From Pseudophaeomoniella oleicola (lineage: Eukaryota > Ascomycota > Eurotiomycetes > Phaeomoniellales > Phaeomoniellaceae): a DNA stretch of 64,000 nt. Shown in pieces: positions 1 through 10,828 of this stretch. The translations under genes and the position numbers were made by a program. The notes under the pieces are model-generated. The model did no database searches and was not told where the DNA came from. It worked only from the letters and a program-made list of their open reading frames with translations. The DNA is taken from contig QWDQ01000014.1 in the NCBI GenBank assembly GCA_003868215.1, forward strand, positions 310,001-374,000, in the 5' to 3' direction. Position 1 is the first letter of the stretch; each line of letters begins with the position of its first letter.

Positions 1-427
1 TCTCTTACTTAGCTGCTCTTGAAACCATCATCATCATTCCCTCCTCTATCGGGGATCGGGGTTCAAGAAACACATTCAACGATTAGTCTACACACAACTA
101 CCTACTTGTCTCCGTTTTTCTCTCTTTCTGCATAGTTTTGTCGGATTGTAGATCTCTCGTCGTAGGATAATGTCTGGTTGAGGCTGGCTGGCTGGCTGGC
201 TGGCTGGCTTTGAACGTGATTTACCTCGTAAGTGTCTTCTCGGGAAAGTGTGTGTCGGAGATCATGGCGATGATGATGGACAGGTACTAGGGGGGGGTTT
301 TGTTTGGGGAGGGGAAGATTAGAAAGTGATAGTATATGGTATATAGTAAATGCTATCTATCTATACTCTGACATTGCATACCTAGATGTGTGTATACTAG
401 GTACGCTCCTTCCCCCTTGTTCTCCCT
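1..427. other. 3' flank of the fluoride exporter, no gene seen
   Basis: This is the downstream side of the minus-strand FEX gene and probably includes its 3' UTR. It holds seven tandem GGCT units (182-209) and a run of eight G (290-297). No reading frame here looks like a protein family. Confidence 0.6.
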
Positions 428-1966
428 CTATACTTTACAAGCCAACTCCTTACTCCATGAATTACTACCACCACTCCACCGAACACTCCCAGCAACAACG
501 ACGAGCGAACAGAACCCAACAACAACGGTCGTGCCGCCGTAGATGTACGCATGGCGTCGGCGCAGGCCGTTCAGTTCGGCGACCCAGGTGCTCACGGTGG
601 TGAGGGCGCCGCAGAAGCCTTCGATGAGACCTTGGAGGATTTGACAGGATGTTGTGAGAGAGACGGCGTGGTTGTTATGTTGGGAGGGGCTGTTATGGCT
701 GCTGGGGCTGAGAGCGGTGACGTGAGGGGAGTGTTGGAGGTCGTAGCATGTGCCGAGGATGATGGTGCCGAGGATGTTGGCGATGAAGGTGCCGAGGGGG
801 AAACTTGGGAGACAGGAGTTGAGGTGTTTCGAGAGGTAGAAGCGGAGGAGGCAGCCGAGGGGGCCGAAGACGAGAGCGAAGACAACTTCACCGCGCCACG
901 CGTTGTGGGGAGGGAAGATGGCGAGGAATATGGCGCCGATCCAGCAGCCGATGCCGAGGATGATGGAGAGGGGGTCGAGGACTTTGCGGATGAAGGGAAA
1001 TGGGAGGATAGGCGTGACGGGCGCGAAAAGGATGGCGAGGTGAGCACCGAAAATTAATCCCGAGATGGATATGGTGATTTCAAGTATTGGAATGGCAAGG
1101 ACTGCAGCTAACGAGTATGCGTTGTTGCGGGTATGTGTGCTCGTGCCTGAGGCGTGGAGGTCGTTGGACAGAGCAAGGAAAGCATCGCGCATGAAGGAGG
1201 AAAAGGAAGTAAAGGAACCGCAGAATCCAGTCGTCAGCCCAATGTACAATGGAATGGTCTTCTTCACGGTAAGATGTTTCTTCTTCACGGCTTCGAGCTT
1301 CGAGCTGTCCTTTTCAGAATGGTTCGGATTGTTGAACGACGAGGCCTTCGAGATCCCCCACTCCTCACGGAAGAGGCGTTGGTCCTCAGACAGGAAACCG
1401 AAAATGAGTGAGCCAGCAAAGTTGGGCCAGAGTACAGGTGTAATTGCGGGTGCTCCTGGATATGTTGTTATCGCTTCCAGGCCCAAGCGGGCTAGAATGC
1501 CGAATATGGAGAAGAGTATGAGATGTGTGTGGATGTAGATTTCCGTTGCGAGATGGGAGCGTGGCTCTTGAGTGGTGACTTTCTGGAAACCATTGTCCTG
1601 ATCGTTACTGGAGCGTATACCGTCTTGGGCTGTCGATCTACGGCGAGCATCGTCTTCGAAGGCTTGTTCCTCATCCTTACGCCGAGTCCTGGGCTCTGCG
1701 ACAGCAACTTCGGACAGCTCGTTCTCATTTCCAAAGTCGGAGCCATGTGATGATGTGCGTTTGGATTTGGCTTCTGACTGCACCTTTTCGAGGCCGTCAC
1801 GGTCATCATCTGCACGTCTCTCTGTCTGTACGGGTGGTGCCGCTGCTTCCTCTGTCAGGTTAGCTTCTCGGTCTTGTCCATCGATCGGTCTCGATTGTCG
1901 TCGTTCGAGATCTTGGGTTATGGACTCATAGGCGGAGCCTTCCAGCGTTGTTGTGCCAGGGGACAT
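428..1966 (-). CDS. FEX1: Fluoride exporter, CrcB/FEX family (two-domain)
   Basis: This 512-residue membrane protein should export toxic fluoride across the plasma membrane. Residues 1 to about 140 are hydrophilic and acidic, which suggests a cytosolic tail. The membrane part begins near residue 143 and contains two homologous Fluc halves. The first has GILARLGLEAI followed by the signature GFCGSFTSFSSF (about 247-258). The second has GPLGCLLRFYL, an FIANILGT segment and the matching signature GFCGALTTVSTW. A fused double-domain form is what eukaryotic FEX proteins have, whereas bacteria use a dimer of single domains. The gene is intact and intronless, and starts at a true ATG at 1966. The long N-terminal extension is less conserved in the family, so an internal start is possible. 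The family call is very secure. Confidence 0.93.
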   Translation of the reverse strand: MSPGTTTLEGSAYESITQDLERRQSRPIDGQDREANLTEEAAAPPVQTERRADDDRDGLEKVQSEAKSKRTSSHGSDFGNENELSEVAVAEPRTRRKDEEQAFEDDARRRSTAQDGIRSSNDQDNGFQKVTTQEPRSHLATEIYIHTHLILFSIFGILARLGLEAITTYPGAPAITPVLWPNFAGSLIFGFLSEDQRLFREEWGISKASSFNNPNHSEKDSSKLEAVKKKHLTVKKTIPLYIGLTTGFCGSFTSFSSFMRDAFLALSNDLHASGTSTHTRNNAYSLAAVLAIPILEITISISGLIFGAHLAILFAPVTPILPFPFIRKVLDPLSIILGIGCWIGAIFLAIFPPHNAWRGEVVFALVFGPLGCLLRFYLSKHLNSCLPSFPLGTFIANILGTIILGTCYDLQHSPHVTALSPSSHNSPSQHNNHAVSLTTSCQILQGLIEGFCGALTTVSTWVAELNGLRRRHAYIYGGTTVVVGFCSLVVVAGSVRWSGGSNSWSKELACKV

Positions 1967-2895
1967 GCTTCGCTAAAGACGACCCCCTCTAACTATGAGT
2001 GGGATCTCTTATCTGTGTGTAATGTACATGGTAGCTATATGTCTAGACCAGCTAGTGACAATGTGACGTTCCATGGACATTAGGACCCAATTGACATTGT
2101 TGACGCAACGTTGATTTGGAAGGGGGGGGGGAGTGGCTACAGGATGACTGGTTGTGAAAAGATTGTCTGGATTTGGGTGATAATAATATTACGAAAGCAG
2201 TAGCAGTCACAGTATCGGATAACCATCAACAACAAACCCACAACACACTTTGGGTCGGAAGCACCCGCAATCTCTCCCATCGCCTGAACAAAATCAACGC
2301 ATAGATAGAAATACCTTCTACCATGTACACGATGGGAAATATCTACATTATTGAACAATATACAAGGGAATCCAAGCATGGAATACGATACTGGGCAGCA
2401 TCAAAGCGAGATTTGCAGAGGTCGCTGGGTACTACAGTCTCGTCGGGGAGTGCTACCGAAGGATATTTCGGTGGCCGCCGTCAGCGTAATCACTAAGGGA
2501 CTTAATTACCTTAGGTAAGTTATACCTAAGGTAAGGTACGTTTACCCAAGCCACAGCTAATCTGCTAATTAATCCTCTTAAATCTACCTAGGTAGGTACC
2601 CTTGGTGGGTAGGCAAGGTAACGTAAGGTATTTAAGGTAACTCGGTTATCGCAACTGATAGGCAAACGAAGATCCCCGCTGTCTCGACAGTGGGACGACG
2701 TCGCATTGGACCTTATCGCACAGTAGGTAACAATGTCGAAGAAGCTTCATCGCTACACCTTACTTTTCTCCCTCTCTCCCTCTCTCTCTCTCATTCTCTG
2801 ACCGTCTCCTATTCCCGTCCTTGGCCTTGTATAATTCCAAGTTCTCGAGACAAGTTACTACCTCCCGAGATCCAGTTCTCTCCTCCGTCCTCACC
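1967..2895. promoter_or_regulatory. Divergent spacer between FEX and UPRT
   Basis: This stretch of about 930 bp separates two divergently transcribed genes and must hold both promoters. It contains a run of G at 2122-2131, a perfect 12-bp inverted repeat TTACCTTAGGTA / TACCTAAGGTAA (2506-2517 and 2523-2534, 5-nt loop), further CCTAGGTA/AAGGTA words to about 2640, and a CT-rich tract (about 2766-2792) just ahead of the UPRT start. Pyrimidine tracts of this kind are common near fungal transcription starts. No coding signal is seen. Confidence 0.5.
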
Positions 2896-3751
2896 ATGTC
2901 CGCATCCCTACCAGCCAATGTCCACGTCTCCAAGAGTCCGCTGCTACGCGCAAAGATTTCCCTCTTGAGATCGAAATCGACCAAAACACGAGACACCAAG
3001 ACCCTGATCAATGACATTGCTTTGATATTAGGGGCCGAGGCTCTCAATGCGACCCTGGAAGTCGCGAAAAGCGGGACAGTGAGTGCCACCAACACCTCCT
3101 AGATGTGTCAATGGATCTGGTTCGAATTGGCCAATGAGAGACAATTGCTGTGACCGTGACTGACGTGGACGACGTGATAGGATGAGACGCCGCTTGGGTA
3201 TCAATTTGATGTCGAGACACTTTCACCCGGCAGCATAACCATTGTCCCCATCCTGCGATCAGGACTGGGCATGATTGAAGGTATGAAATCGTCCTCTGAG
3301 ACAGCCTGTGACCCTCGGAACTGACCCTCGGAACTCAGCTGTCCAGACATTACTACCAGAACCAGTCTCAGTACATCACCTCGGCTTGTACCGTGAGCCT
3401 GCATCTCTGCAGCCGGTTGAATACTATAACAACCTCCCTTTTACCAAGCCCAAACCAGGGCAATCGGGAAATCCATCCGCGGCTAAGCTTGCGATCATCG
3501 TTGACCCAGTAATAGCAACTGGTGGAACAGCCGTTGCGGCGATCCAAACTCTGAAAGACTGGGGAGTCGAGAAGATCTTGGTATTGAGCGTCCTGGGATC
3601 TATTGGCGGTGTAACAAAGGCGGCCGAGGAGTGGAGTGAGGCGACTGAGATATGGGTCGCAGATATGGACGATGATATAAATGATCGTGGCATGATCAAG
3701 CCTGGGATAGGCGACATCGGTGATCGGCTGTTCATGACCTTGGGGAAATAG
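2896..3751 (+). CDS. FUR1: Uracil phosphoribosyltransferase (pyrimidine salvage)
   Basis: The enzyme makes UMP from uracil and PRPP in the cytosol. Three exons (2896-3078, 3181-3280, 3339-3751) join in frame to about 231 residues, which is normal for UPRTases. Introns have GTGAGT and GTATGA donors and end in TAG and CAG. Exon 2 supplies the segment IVPILRSGLGMIE, and exon 3 carries the PRPP-binding region IIVDPVIATGGTAVAAI and the C-terminal GIGDIGDRLFMT, both diagnostic of the family. The ATG at 2896 (context TCACCATGT) gives the expected N-terminus beginning MSASLPANVHV. The frame is open about 75 nt further upstream without homology. The gene converges on UreD with only 27 nt between stop codons, so the two transcripts probably overlap. 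Confidence 0.93.
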
Positions 3752-3778
3752 GTAGACTTCGACATCTATGCAGTAGCC

Positions 3779-4777
3779 TCATCGAACACAGAAGAGCGCA
3801 GGTTCTCCAAAATACTGTTCGACAGTCCCCTCATCCCTGATCATGCTGCTGAGCCAACGCCGAGCCCCTTCCACGTCTCGCGCACCAAATTTGACCAATA
3901 CGAACCCACGAATATTCGCTGCGGTCCAAAGTACGCCATCCTGTTGTTCCTGTTGTAGTCGTATGTCGCGTTTGACTTGCTCAGGGGTTTTCTCCGCTTC
4001 TTCACCGACGGTCCATTGCTTCATTCCTAGTCGTGGAATGTTCCTGAATTCGGACAAAAAGTATTCTCCAAGCGTCTTGAAGACGTTGCCAGATAGTATC
4101 ACCGTGCCAAAGACCCCCATATTGTCCGTCTTGTCGTGAAGACCGTCGATCTTCCCCAACCCACTGTCAGTAAGAGTAACAGCGTCTCTCAGAAGGAGTC
4201 TGCTCTTGGTGTTCGACGCTGTCGTTAATTCTCTAACCTCGTTTCGTCCCTGCCATCTCCAAAGCGTCCAACTTTCTCCCCTAGCCTTTCGTCCCTCAGT
4301 CACCCAGTCAAGAACACAGAGACTACTTGTTCCACGGGGATCCACGTAAAACGTCTGTTTCTGTCCATATACACTCTCCGCAAACGGCTGAGTAGGATCG
4401 GGAAGGTAGCATAAAGCACCATGAGGCTCTACCTTGACATTCAATGTCTGTCCGCTGACAACATCCCTCGAGGGTGACTTGAATATCTTTGTACTTCCTT
4501 GAGTCAGAAGCACGAGACGAGCGGTGGCCGCAACAGAGATATCGAGGGAGATCTTATCACCTCCAATGATACCACCCCCGTAGGTCAGAAGAAAGACAAT
4601 GTTCACGGGGTGATCGTCGATCGGAGACGTATGAGGTTTTGGGGAAACCAGCTTCAATGGATACTGGTAATTGACCGTCGTCAACACAGGCTTCTTCGGC
4701 GGCAGTATGGACAGGACGACTTTGCCGTTGCCAGGAATGGAGGTGGACGCCGCGAAAGGCGATTTGGGGATTGACAT
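3779..4777 (-). CDS. ureD: Urease accessory protein UreD/UreH
   Basis: This 332-residue protein belongs to UreD, which with UreF and UreG loads nickel into apo-urease. The N-terminal strand pattern with GNGKVVLSILPPKKPVLTTV, then LTYGGGIIGGDKISLDISV and LLTQGSTKIFKSP, are classic UreD motifs, as is the region PDPTQPFAESVYGQKQTF. The open frame extends to 4798, but its first codons are GTG; the first ATG is at 4777 and gives the usual N-terminus MSIPKSPF. The gene is intronless and intact. Urease itself and the other accessory genes are not in the window, which is normal since fungal urease genes are unlinked. The family call is secure. Confidence 0.92.
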   Translation of the reverse strand: MSIPKSPFAASTSIPGNGKVVLSILPPKKPVLTTVNYQYPLKLVSPKPHTSPIDDHPVNIVFLLTYGGGIIGGDKISLDISVAATARLVLLTQGSTKIFKSPSRDVVSGQTLNVKVEPHGALCYLPDPTQPFAESVYGQKQTFYVDPRGTSSLCVLDWVTEGRKARGESWTLWRWQGRNEVRELTTASNTKSRLLLRDAVTLTDSGLGKIDGLHDKTDNMGVFGTVILSGNVFKTLGEYFLSEFRNIPRLGMKQWTVGEEAEKTPEQVKRDIRLQQEQQDGVLWTAANIRGFVLVKFGARDVEGARRWLSSMIRDEGTVEQYFGEPALFCVR

Positions 4778-5421
4778 GAGCAGTATCCGTTTCACCACGA
4801 GCCCGGATTTGCCGTCATAGAGAGTCAGCTAGCGGCATTGCTGTATTTACTTGTAAGTTGCTCCCTCGACATGGACTCGATATAACTCGAGCATGGGAGG
4901 TACTACGATGCAGCAAGTAATTTTCGGATATAGTGTGGGTGTTGGGGTCTAGCTCCGCAATTGTCATTTAGTGGGGATACTGTAATACAAGTGACTGGGG
5001 TTCGGGAGCTGGGATACATAAACACGAGGACGATCATATATTATCATCCAAGGCTTTTAAGACAATGGCACGTATGTACGATATCCCTTCAAGTAGATAG
5101 TCATCCTAAGAATATGTGCATCTCAGAGACTTCGCAAGAAAGAGTATAGGTAGACTTGGTTTGTCGAATCACCTTACTTCCGCGGAGACTTGATATCTTG
5201 TACTCTTCACCTCAGCCTCAGCTGTCAATGCAAACCAAGGGCAATCCTTGGCGCCTGGTTGTAGCTGACCAGACCGTCTCACATGTAACCCGTCTACGTG
5301 CCAGCAATAGAATGACTGATGCATCAGACCATTCTACCGCCTTCCCAAATACATCCAGATCATCATCATTATCAACAACACCACTTGTCTCACATTCGAA
5401 GTGGAATACACAGCTGTGACG
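4778..5421. promoter_or_regulatory. Divergent spacer between UreD and the hydroxyacid dehydrogenase
   Basis: About 640 bp lie between two outward-facing starts. No reading frame resembles a protein. The last 250 bp are CA/TC-rich and probably form the 5' UTR of the dehydrogenase. Confidence 0.45.
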
Positions 5422-6465
5422 ATGAAGCTCGCGGTGTTCAGTGCTGAGCCTTATGACAAACTTTATCTCAACAATGACCTCGCCTCCAGATTGACCGCAG
5501 GCTGTGAGGTTATATATCATCCGTTCTCACTATCTTCGGACACTGTGGCACTAGCTCACGGATGTGACGCTATTTGCGCGTTTGTTAACGATACTCTCGA
5601 CAACCTTATTCTCGAAACCCTCCATGCTTACGGGGTCAGGGCCATCCTGTTGCGATGTGCCGGATTCAACAACGTTGACCTCAAAGTGGCTGAACGGCTC
5701 GGTCTATTCGTCGCTAATGTCCCTGCTTATTCCCCAGAAGCAGTAGCCGAATTCACCGTCGCACTGATACAAACGCTCAATCGCAAGACCCATCGAGCTT
5801 TCAATCGGGTCCGCGAAGGAAATTTCAACCTAGATGGCTTGCTGGGAAGTACGTTGCACGGAAAAACCGTCGGTGTGATTGGCGTGGGTAGAATCGGGTT
5901 GGCATTGGCAAAGATCATGGCTGGATTTGGGTGCCGTGTCCTCGCGTACGACCGCTTCATCAACGAAGAGTTTCAAAAGATTGGCAATTTCGTAGAGTTG
6001 AAAACCCTACTAATAGAAAGCGACATTGTGAGCCTCCATTGTCCTATGACAGAGGAGACTAGGCATATCATCAATCACGACTCCCTTGCTCAGATGAAGA
6101 AAGGGGCCATGCTTGTCAATACATCTCGAGGGGCCCTCATTGACACGAAAGCTGTGATAGAGGCATTGAAAAGCCACCATCTGAGCGGATTGGCCCTCGA
6201 CGTGTATGAAGCGGAGGGCTCTCTCTTTTACAAGGATCACTCGGCCGACATCATTCACGACGACGTACTCATGAGGCTCTTGACGTTTCCAAACGTCCTT
6301 GTCTGTGGACATCAAGCATTCTTTACCAGAGAAGCATTGGCGGAGATTGCAGAGGTCACTATGCGGAACCTCGAAGATTATCGGCAAAGAAGATCTTGCA
6401 AAAATTCTCTGGTGCAAGAGGGCCACCTCCTGAAGGAACCAGAGGTCAGACCGGTTCGGCTATAG
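5422..6465 (+). CDS. D-isomer-specific 2-hydroxyacid dehydrogenase (D-lactate dehydrogenase type)
   Basis: This 347-residue NAD-dependent enzyme reduces 2-oxoacids to D-2-hydroxyacids. Near the N-terminus it has ILLRCAGFNNVDL, typical of the LdhA/D-lactate subgroup. The Rossmann nucleotide-binding motif GVIGVGRIG lies near residue 150. The catalytic Arg sits in VNTSRGALID, the catalytic Glu in LDVYEAEG, and the catalytic His in GHQAFFT. The Phe-Phe after the His is also usual for D-LDH-like members. The ATG at 5422 is chosen because the seven upstream in-frame codons begin with GTG. The gene is intronless. The substrate cannot be told from sequence; D-lactate, 2-ketoisocaproate or similar acids are all possible. 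Confidence 0.9.
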   Translation: MKLAVFSAEPYDKLYLNNDLASRLTAGCEVIYHPFSLSSDTVALAHGCDAICAFVNDTLDNLILETLHAYGVRAILLRCAGFNNVDLKVAERLGLFVANVPAYSPEAVAEFTVALIQTLNRKTHRAFNRVREGNFNLDGLLGSTLHGKTVGVIGVGRIGLALAKIMAGFGCRVLAYDRFINEEFQKIGNFVELKTLLIESDIVSLHCPMTEETRHIINHDSLAQMKKGAMLVNTSRGALIDTKAVIEALKSHHLSGLALDVYEAEGSLFYKDHSADIIHDDVLMRLLTFPNVLVCGHQAFFTREALAEIAEVTMRNLEDYRQRRSCKNSLVQEGHLLKEPEVRPVRL

Positions 6466-7078
6466 CCTCCTAGGAATATCAATGCTTGACCCTCGCTTCG
6501 ATCGACGGCGTATTCAACGAGAAGACGACTATGCCTGCGTTGTGGATTCTTGAAGCACCCGGGCAGTGTATTGTCTATGGCGTCTTTCGATATTGAAAGT
6601 CCAACAAAGATAATTACGGGAAGATTCAGGAAACATGGCTTTTCCCAGAGCCGGTGATCTGCCGCATAAAATGGTGGTAATTATCTTATCATTAGTGATA
6701 GGCCTTCACTCTACTTATCGTGGTAGGAGATAGTCTATGGTCATAAACTGATGTACTGGTTCTGTCCTTCATAATAGTTCTCCACAACGAGAAACCCGCT
6801 GCGCGCGAATGTGCGCAACCCACTTTAATCTTTATCCTTGGACGCGTCTCGTATACCAGCAGTGCAGCGCGACAACATCGCTACAGCGGTAAAGGAAGCA
6901 TTGAATGGTCCCTTAGAGTCGAGCACAGCCCTACTCGGCCCAAGCAGTTGTTCTCGTTTGCGCATTTCGAGTAGTCCCTCCACATCGCCGCGCGACCGCT
7001 CCAATCACCACACGCGCCCACAAGAGCACATCTTTACATCGCAACATCCCCTGTCAACGGTTCAACTTACCCATAATC
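6466..7078. promoter_or_regulatory. Spacer upstream of the cohesin gene
   Basis: This contains the 3' end of the dehydrogenase transcript and the promoter and leader of the Scc3 gene. A short open frame at 6838-7146 overlaps the Scc3 start in another frame and has no family resemblance. Confidence 0.45.
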
Positions 7079-10000
7079 ATGGCGGATGTTGCAGCGCAAG
7101 CAACACCGCTGACAGAATCTTCGGCCAATCGCAGGAAGTCTGGTAGACAAATCCGAAAACCCGAGCACTTTGCGGCCGAAGAGTATCATGGCAGTACCAT
7201 CCCTAATGGCAGCGCAAAGCGCAAGCGGACACCCCGCGGCTCGGGGATTGAACCTGCGGATGAGGATACTTTGGGTAGTTCGGATGAAGAGGAAGAGGAT
7301 GGAGATGAAAGTGAAGACGACGACGAACCCGACGAAGAGGAACTGAAGGAGCAAAGAAGAGCAGCGAGAACCAAAAGAGCACCGCCATCCAAAAAGCCGG
7401 CATCGAAGAAAGCCAAAGTCGCGAATGGGACCGGACATGCATTGGCTTTCAGGACGGCAGGCGGTGCCACCCACAGGGGCAATAGAATACAGAAAGCTCG
7501 CGCGCGACCCAGTCAGATGCATGAGGAGGGGTTATATGGTAGGTTTCCAATTCTGGGTGGCTCCCACGCTTGCTAATCATCCATAGCCGAGATTTTTGGT
7601 CGCGATCAGACAGGGGAAGACGTAGCTGCACAATGGCTGTCGCAATATGAGCAGCATAACATCAACGCTATGACAGACATGGTCAATATGGTCCTGAAAT
7701 GCACAGGCTGTGATCTCAAAGTCGAAAACAGTGACATCGAAGATGTCGATAATGTTCCAAGCAAAATCAGTGACTTGCAGGAGGAATATCAGGCTGCAAG
7801 TATTACGGAGTATCCACTGATCTCAAGGGCAAAGCAGTACTCTGCGTTTCGAACAGTCCTAGTAGACTTCTTTAGTGCTCTGATCAAGTCAATGCACGCA
7901 ACGTCGGTCTTGCACGAGGACCACGCGCTCTTTGAGAACATTCAACTGTGGGTCGACACAATGTCGTCCGCTAGCATCAGACCTTTCCGGCACACAGCAA
8001 CAGTGATGTCCCTCTCAATATCTAGCGCACTATGTGAGGTAGCAAGGGATCTTCAGACGCATATCGCAAGGTCACGGTCACAATTAGAAGCCGAGAAGAA
8101 GAAAAAGTCCGTCAATAAGGGTAGAGTCTCCACAATAGAGGATACGATTTCCAAATCAGAAACCAGACTCGAGCATTTGGAAACCCTGATCAAGGACGAG
8201 TTCGATGTCGTCTTTGTCCACCGATACCGAGATGTTGATCCTAAGATACGCGTGGAGTGCATCTCTGCACTGGGCAGCTGGATCATTACGTATCGCAAGA
8301 TGTTCCTTGAAGGCCAATATCTGCGCTATCTGGGTTGGGTGCTTTCAGACACTGCTGCGCAGACGAGGCTAGAAGTAGTCAATCAGCTGCGTAAGATGTT
8401 CAAAGACCCTCAGAAGGTCACTGCGCTTCGTGCATTCACAGAGCGATTCAGACCGAGACTTGTCGAAATGGCTAGTCGGGACGCTGAGCCGGGCGTTCGA
8501 GCAAGTACCATTGAGCTCTTGGAGCTCTTACGGGCTTCCGAGTTGTTAGAACCAGACGATATTGACGCTGTGGGCCAGCTCATATTTGACTCTGAACCTC
8601 GTGTACGGAAAGCTGTCGCAAAATTCTTTGTGGCAAATATCGACGATTTGTTCCAGTCTCAGATAGACGAGGTCGGAGAGGAGCAAGTGATTGAGCAGCT
8701 ACCAGACTCTACGGAAGACTATCATCAACCAACCCAGTCATGGGTCAAGTACAAATGCTTGGCTCAAACACTGAAAGCATATGCCGGTGATAGCGAAGAA
8801 ACAACGCATGAGAACAACCAAGGTCTCTTCATCGGTACAAGCTTGGACTCTAGATACGTTCTGGCAACGCAAGCCATCTTTCAACATATGCCCGAATTAA
8901 GCAGCTGGGAGAGCCTGGCTGGCTATATCCTATATGATCATTCACAGATCGAAGAGAGTGATCAAGTGGCAATGCTGTATAAAGCTGACGAAGGAGAAGA
9001 GATCGTGCTACTCGAAGTACTCGACAATGCTGTCAAATTGCACTTATTACAACTTACAGAAGCGCAGCCTGAGAAGAAGGGAAGAAGAAAGCAAGCAGAG
9101 AAAGAAGAACTGCTTGAAAAGCAAGAGAAGGCTGCGCACGATCTGACGCAAATCATCCCACAGCTGCTCAATCAGTACGGCTCTGTCCCTGAAGCTGCCT
9201 CTGCTATTCTTCGTCTGGAACATTTGCTCAACATGGACCTTCTAAGTGACTTGCAGCAGAGTACGACCACTTATACAGCCTTGCTCGATGACATCAATAA
9301 GCAATTTATGAGTCACTCCGACAAGAGTGTCTTGACTGAAGCTAGCATTGCTCTTCTTAATGCTAAGAAATACGAACAATCTAAGGAAGCGACTGAGAAT
9401 AAGGTACAAGAGATGTGGGAGGACATGGTCGAGCGTCTGCAGAAGCTTCTAATGAAACAGAACGTGGAAACTCGAGGTACGCTCCCCATTAAGGTGCTGC
9501 AGGAGCTATCAAGTACAGTCGCTCGTTTGGCCAGCCTTGCCAGTATCTCAGATTGCACAGAAGTGTTTGAGACAAAGCCAGCAGCGCGAAAGCAAAAGGG
9601 CTCCCCATCGAGCCAGAGTCCTATAGAGATTCTGTTACGCTTGACGAAACGCGGTGTACCTGACGACGACACAACCGAATCTTTCCTTGAATACGAAGAC
9701 CAGCTCGCCACATCCGTTTTACGCACGGTGCTCTTCTATTTCATGTGGAAAGTACGCACATTGAAGTCTGCCGTGGCAAGCGGTGATGCATCCGAAATAT
9801 CTGCTGAATTTTTTGACAATCTTGTCGGGTATCGCAATGACTTTGTTGAAGACCTCTTCGCCATTGTCACTCCTCGTCCTCCAACAGACAATATACGTCT
9901 TCTTGCAATCTCCACGGTTCTGGACCTTTTCACGCTTTTCTCTACACTGCGCAATATCGCACCTCCGAAACAATCAAAGTTTCCAGACAGTTTTCTCACT

Positions 10001-10828
10001 TCTATGCAAACACTCGTCATCGAAATTCCCCCCCAACTTCATCCACTGATTGCTAAGTCTCATGATGCCCTTGAGAAACAATTTGCTCGTCTCTCCCGCC
10101 GCACTCTCGAACCAGAAAAATCGTCTCGCACCGCGAACGCTGTAGAAGAAGAAGATTTGAACGCGCCACCGATTGACCCTGACGAGGACCAGCCCCCTGA
10201 ATCCGACTCTGAGTCCGATACTGCACCGGACCCATCCCAACAATTCTCCTCCAAAGAAGCCCGCATACAAGCTTCCCTTGTTGCCGAGCAATCTCTCTGC
10301 GATCTAACTGGCAAAATTGTCCTGACACTCATAGCACGTGTACTGGATGCAAGCCCACAATCGCCATTAAGAGGAGCATATAAACAGCGCCTGCTTAGGA
10401 ACCGAACAAAGCTAGGACCTAACTACAAAGAGGTTCTGGCATATCTCGATGACCCTAAGGCGAAAGCTACAAGGGCTAAGGGAGGATCAGCAAAGGGTCT
10501 GAACGGTGTCAAGAGCACGGCTACTACGTCTCAAGCAGCGAATGCAAACGACGAACCAAAACGACCACAACAACAACAACGCAACCTGCGAAAGAGTGAG
10601 CCGCTAATCCTCGAGGATGATGACATTGAAGATGACGACAATGACGACGAGAACCAAGAGGAACGCGACCTTGAACTTGAAGACGTCGACGACGAGGATG
10701 AACATGACGCTGCTGAAGGAGCTACGGATGTACCTGCTGGCGGTAACGAACAGGGAGGAAGCGAGGACAATCATGATGACAACAACACCGATGACAACGA
10801 TAACGACGACGAGGTTATGGGAGACTAA
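7079..10828 (+). CDS. SCC3: Cohesin subunit Scc3/STAG (Psc3, SA)
   Basis: This is the HEAT-repeat subunit that holds the Scc1 kleisin and helps load cohesin on DNA. Two exons, 7079-7538 and 7587-10828, are joined over a 48-nt intron (donor GTAGGT, branch-like TGCTAAT, acceptor TAG), giving about 1,233 residues. The N-terminus has a basic patch RRKSGRQIRKPEHF, then an acidic stretch, then basic AKRK/KKPASKK segments. The STAG domain follows, with SAFRTVLVDFFSALIKSMHAT, FRHTATVMSLSISSALCEVA, and the stromalin-conserved stretch FVHRYRDVDPKIRVECISAL. The C-terminal 60 or so residues are almost entirely Asp/Glu/Asn, typical of fungal Scc3. The gene is intact. The ATG at 7670, which opens the large second-exon frame, is not the true start because the conserved AEIFGRDQTGEDV segment lies before it. 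Confidence 0.92.

Noticed and set aside
551-1057. 168-codon Glu/Asp-rich open frame on the plus strand
   Set aside because: It lies antisense to the FEX membrane domain; its composition is a by-product of the GC-rich complementary strand.
7670-7672. ATG at 7670 as the start of the cohesin gene
   Set aside because: Conserved STAG N-terminal sequence lies upstream and is joined by a clear 48-nt intron to an exon with the start at 7079.
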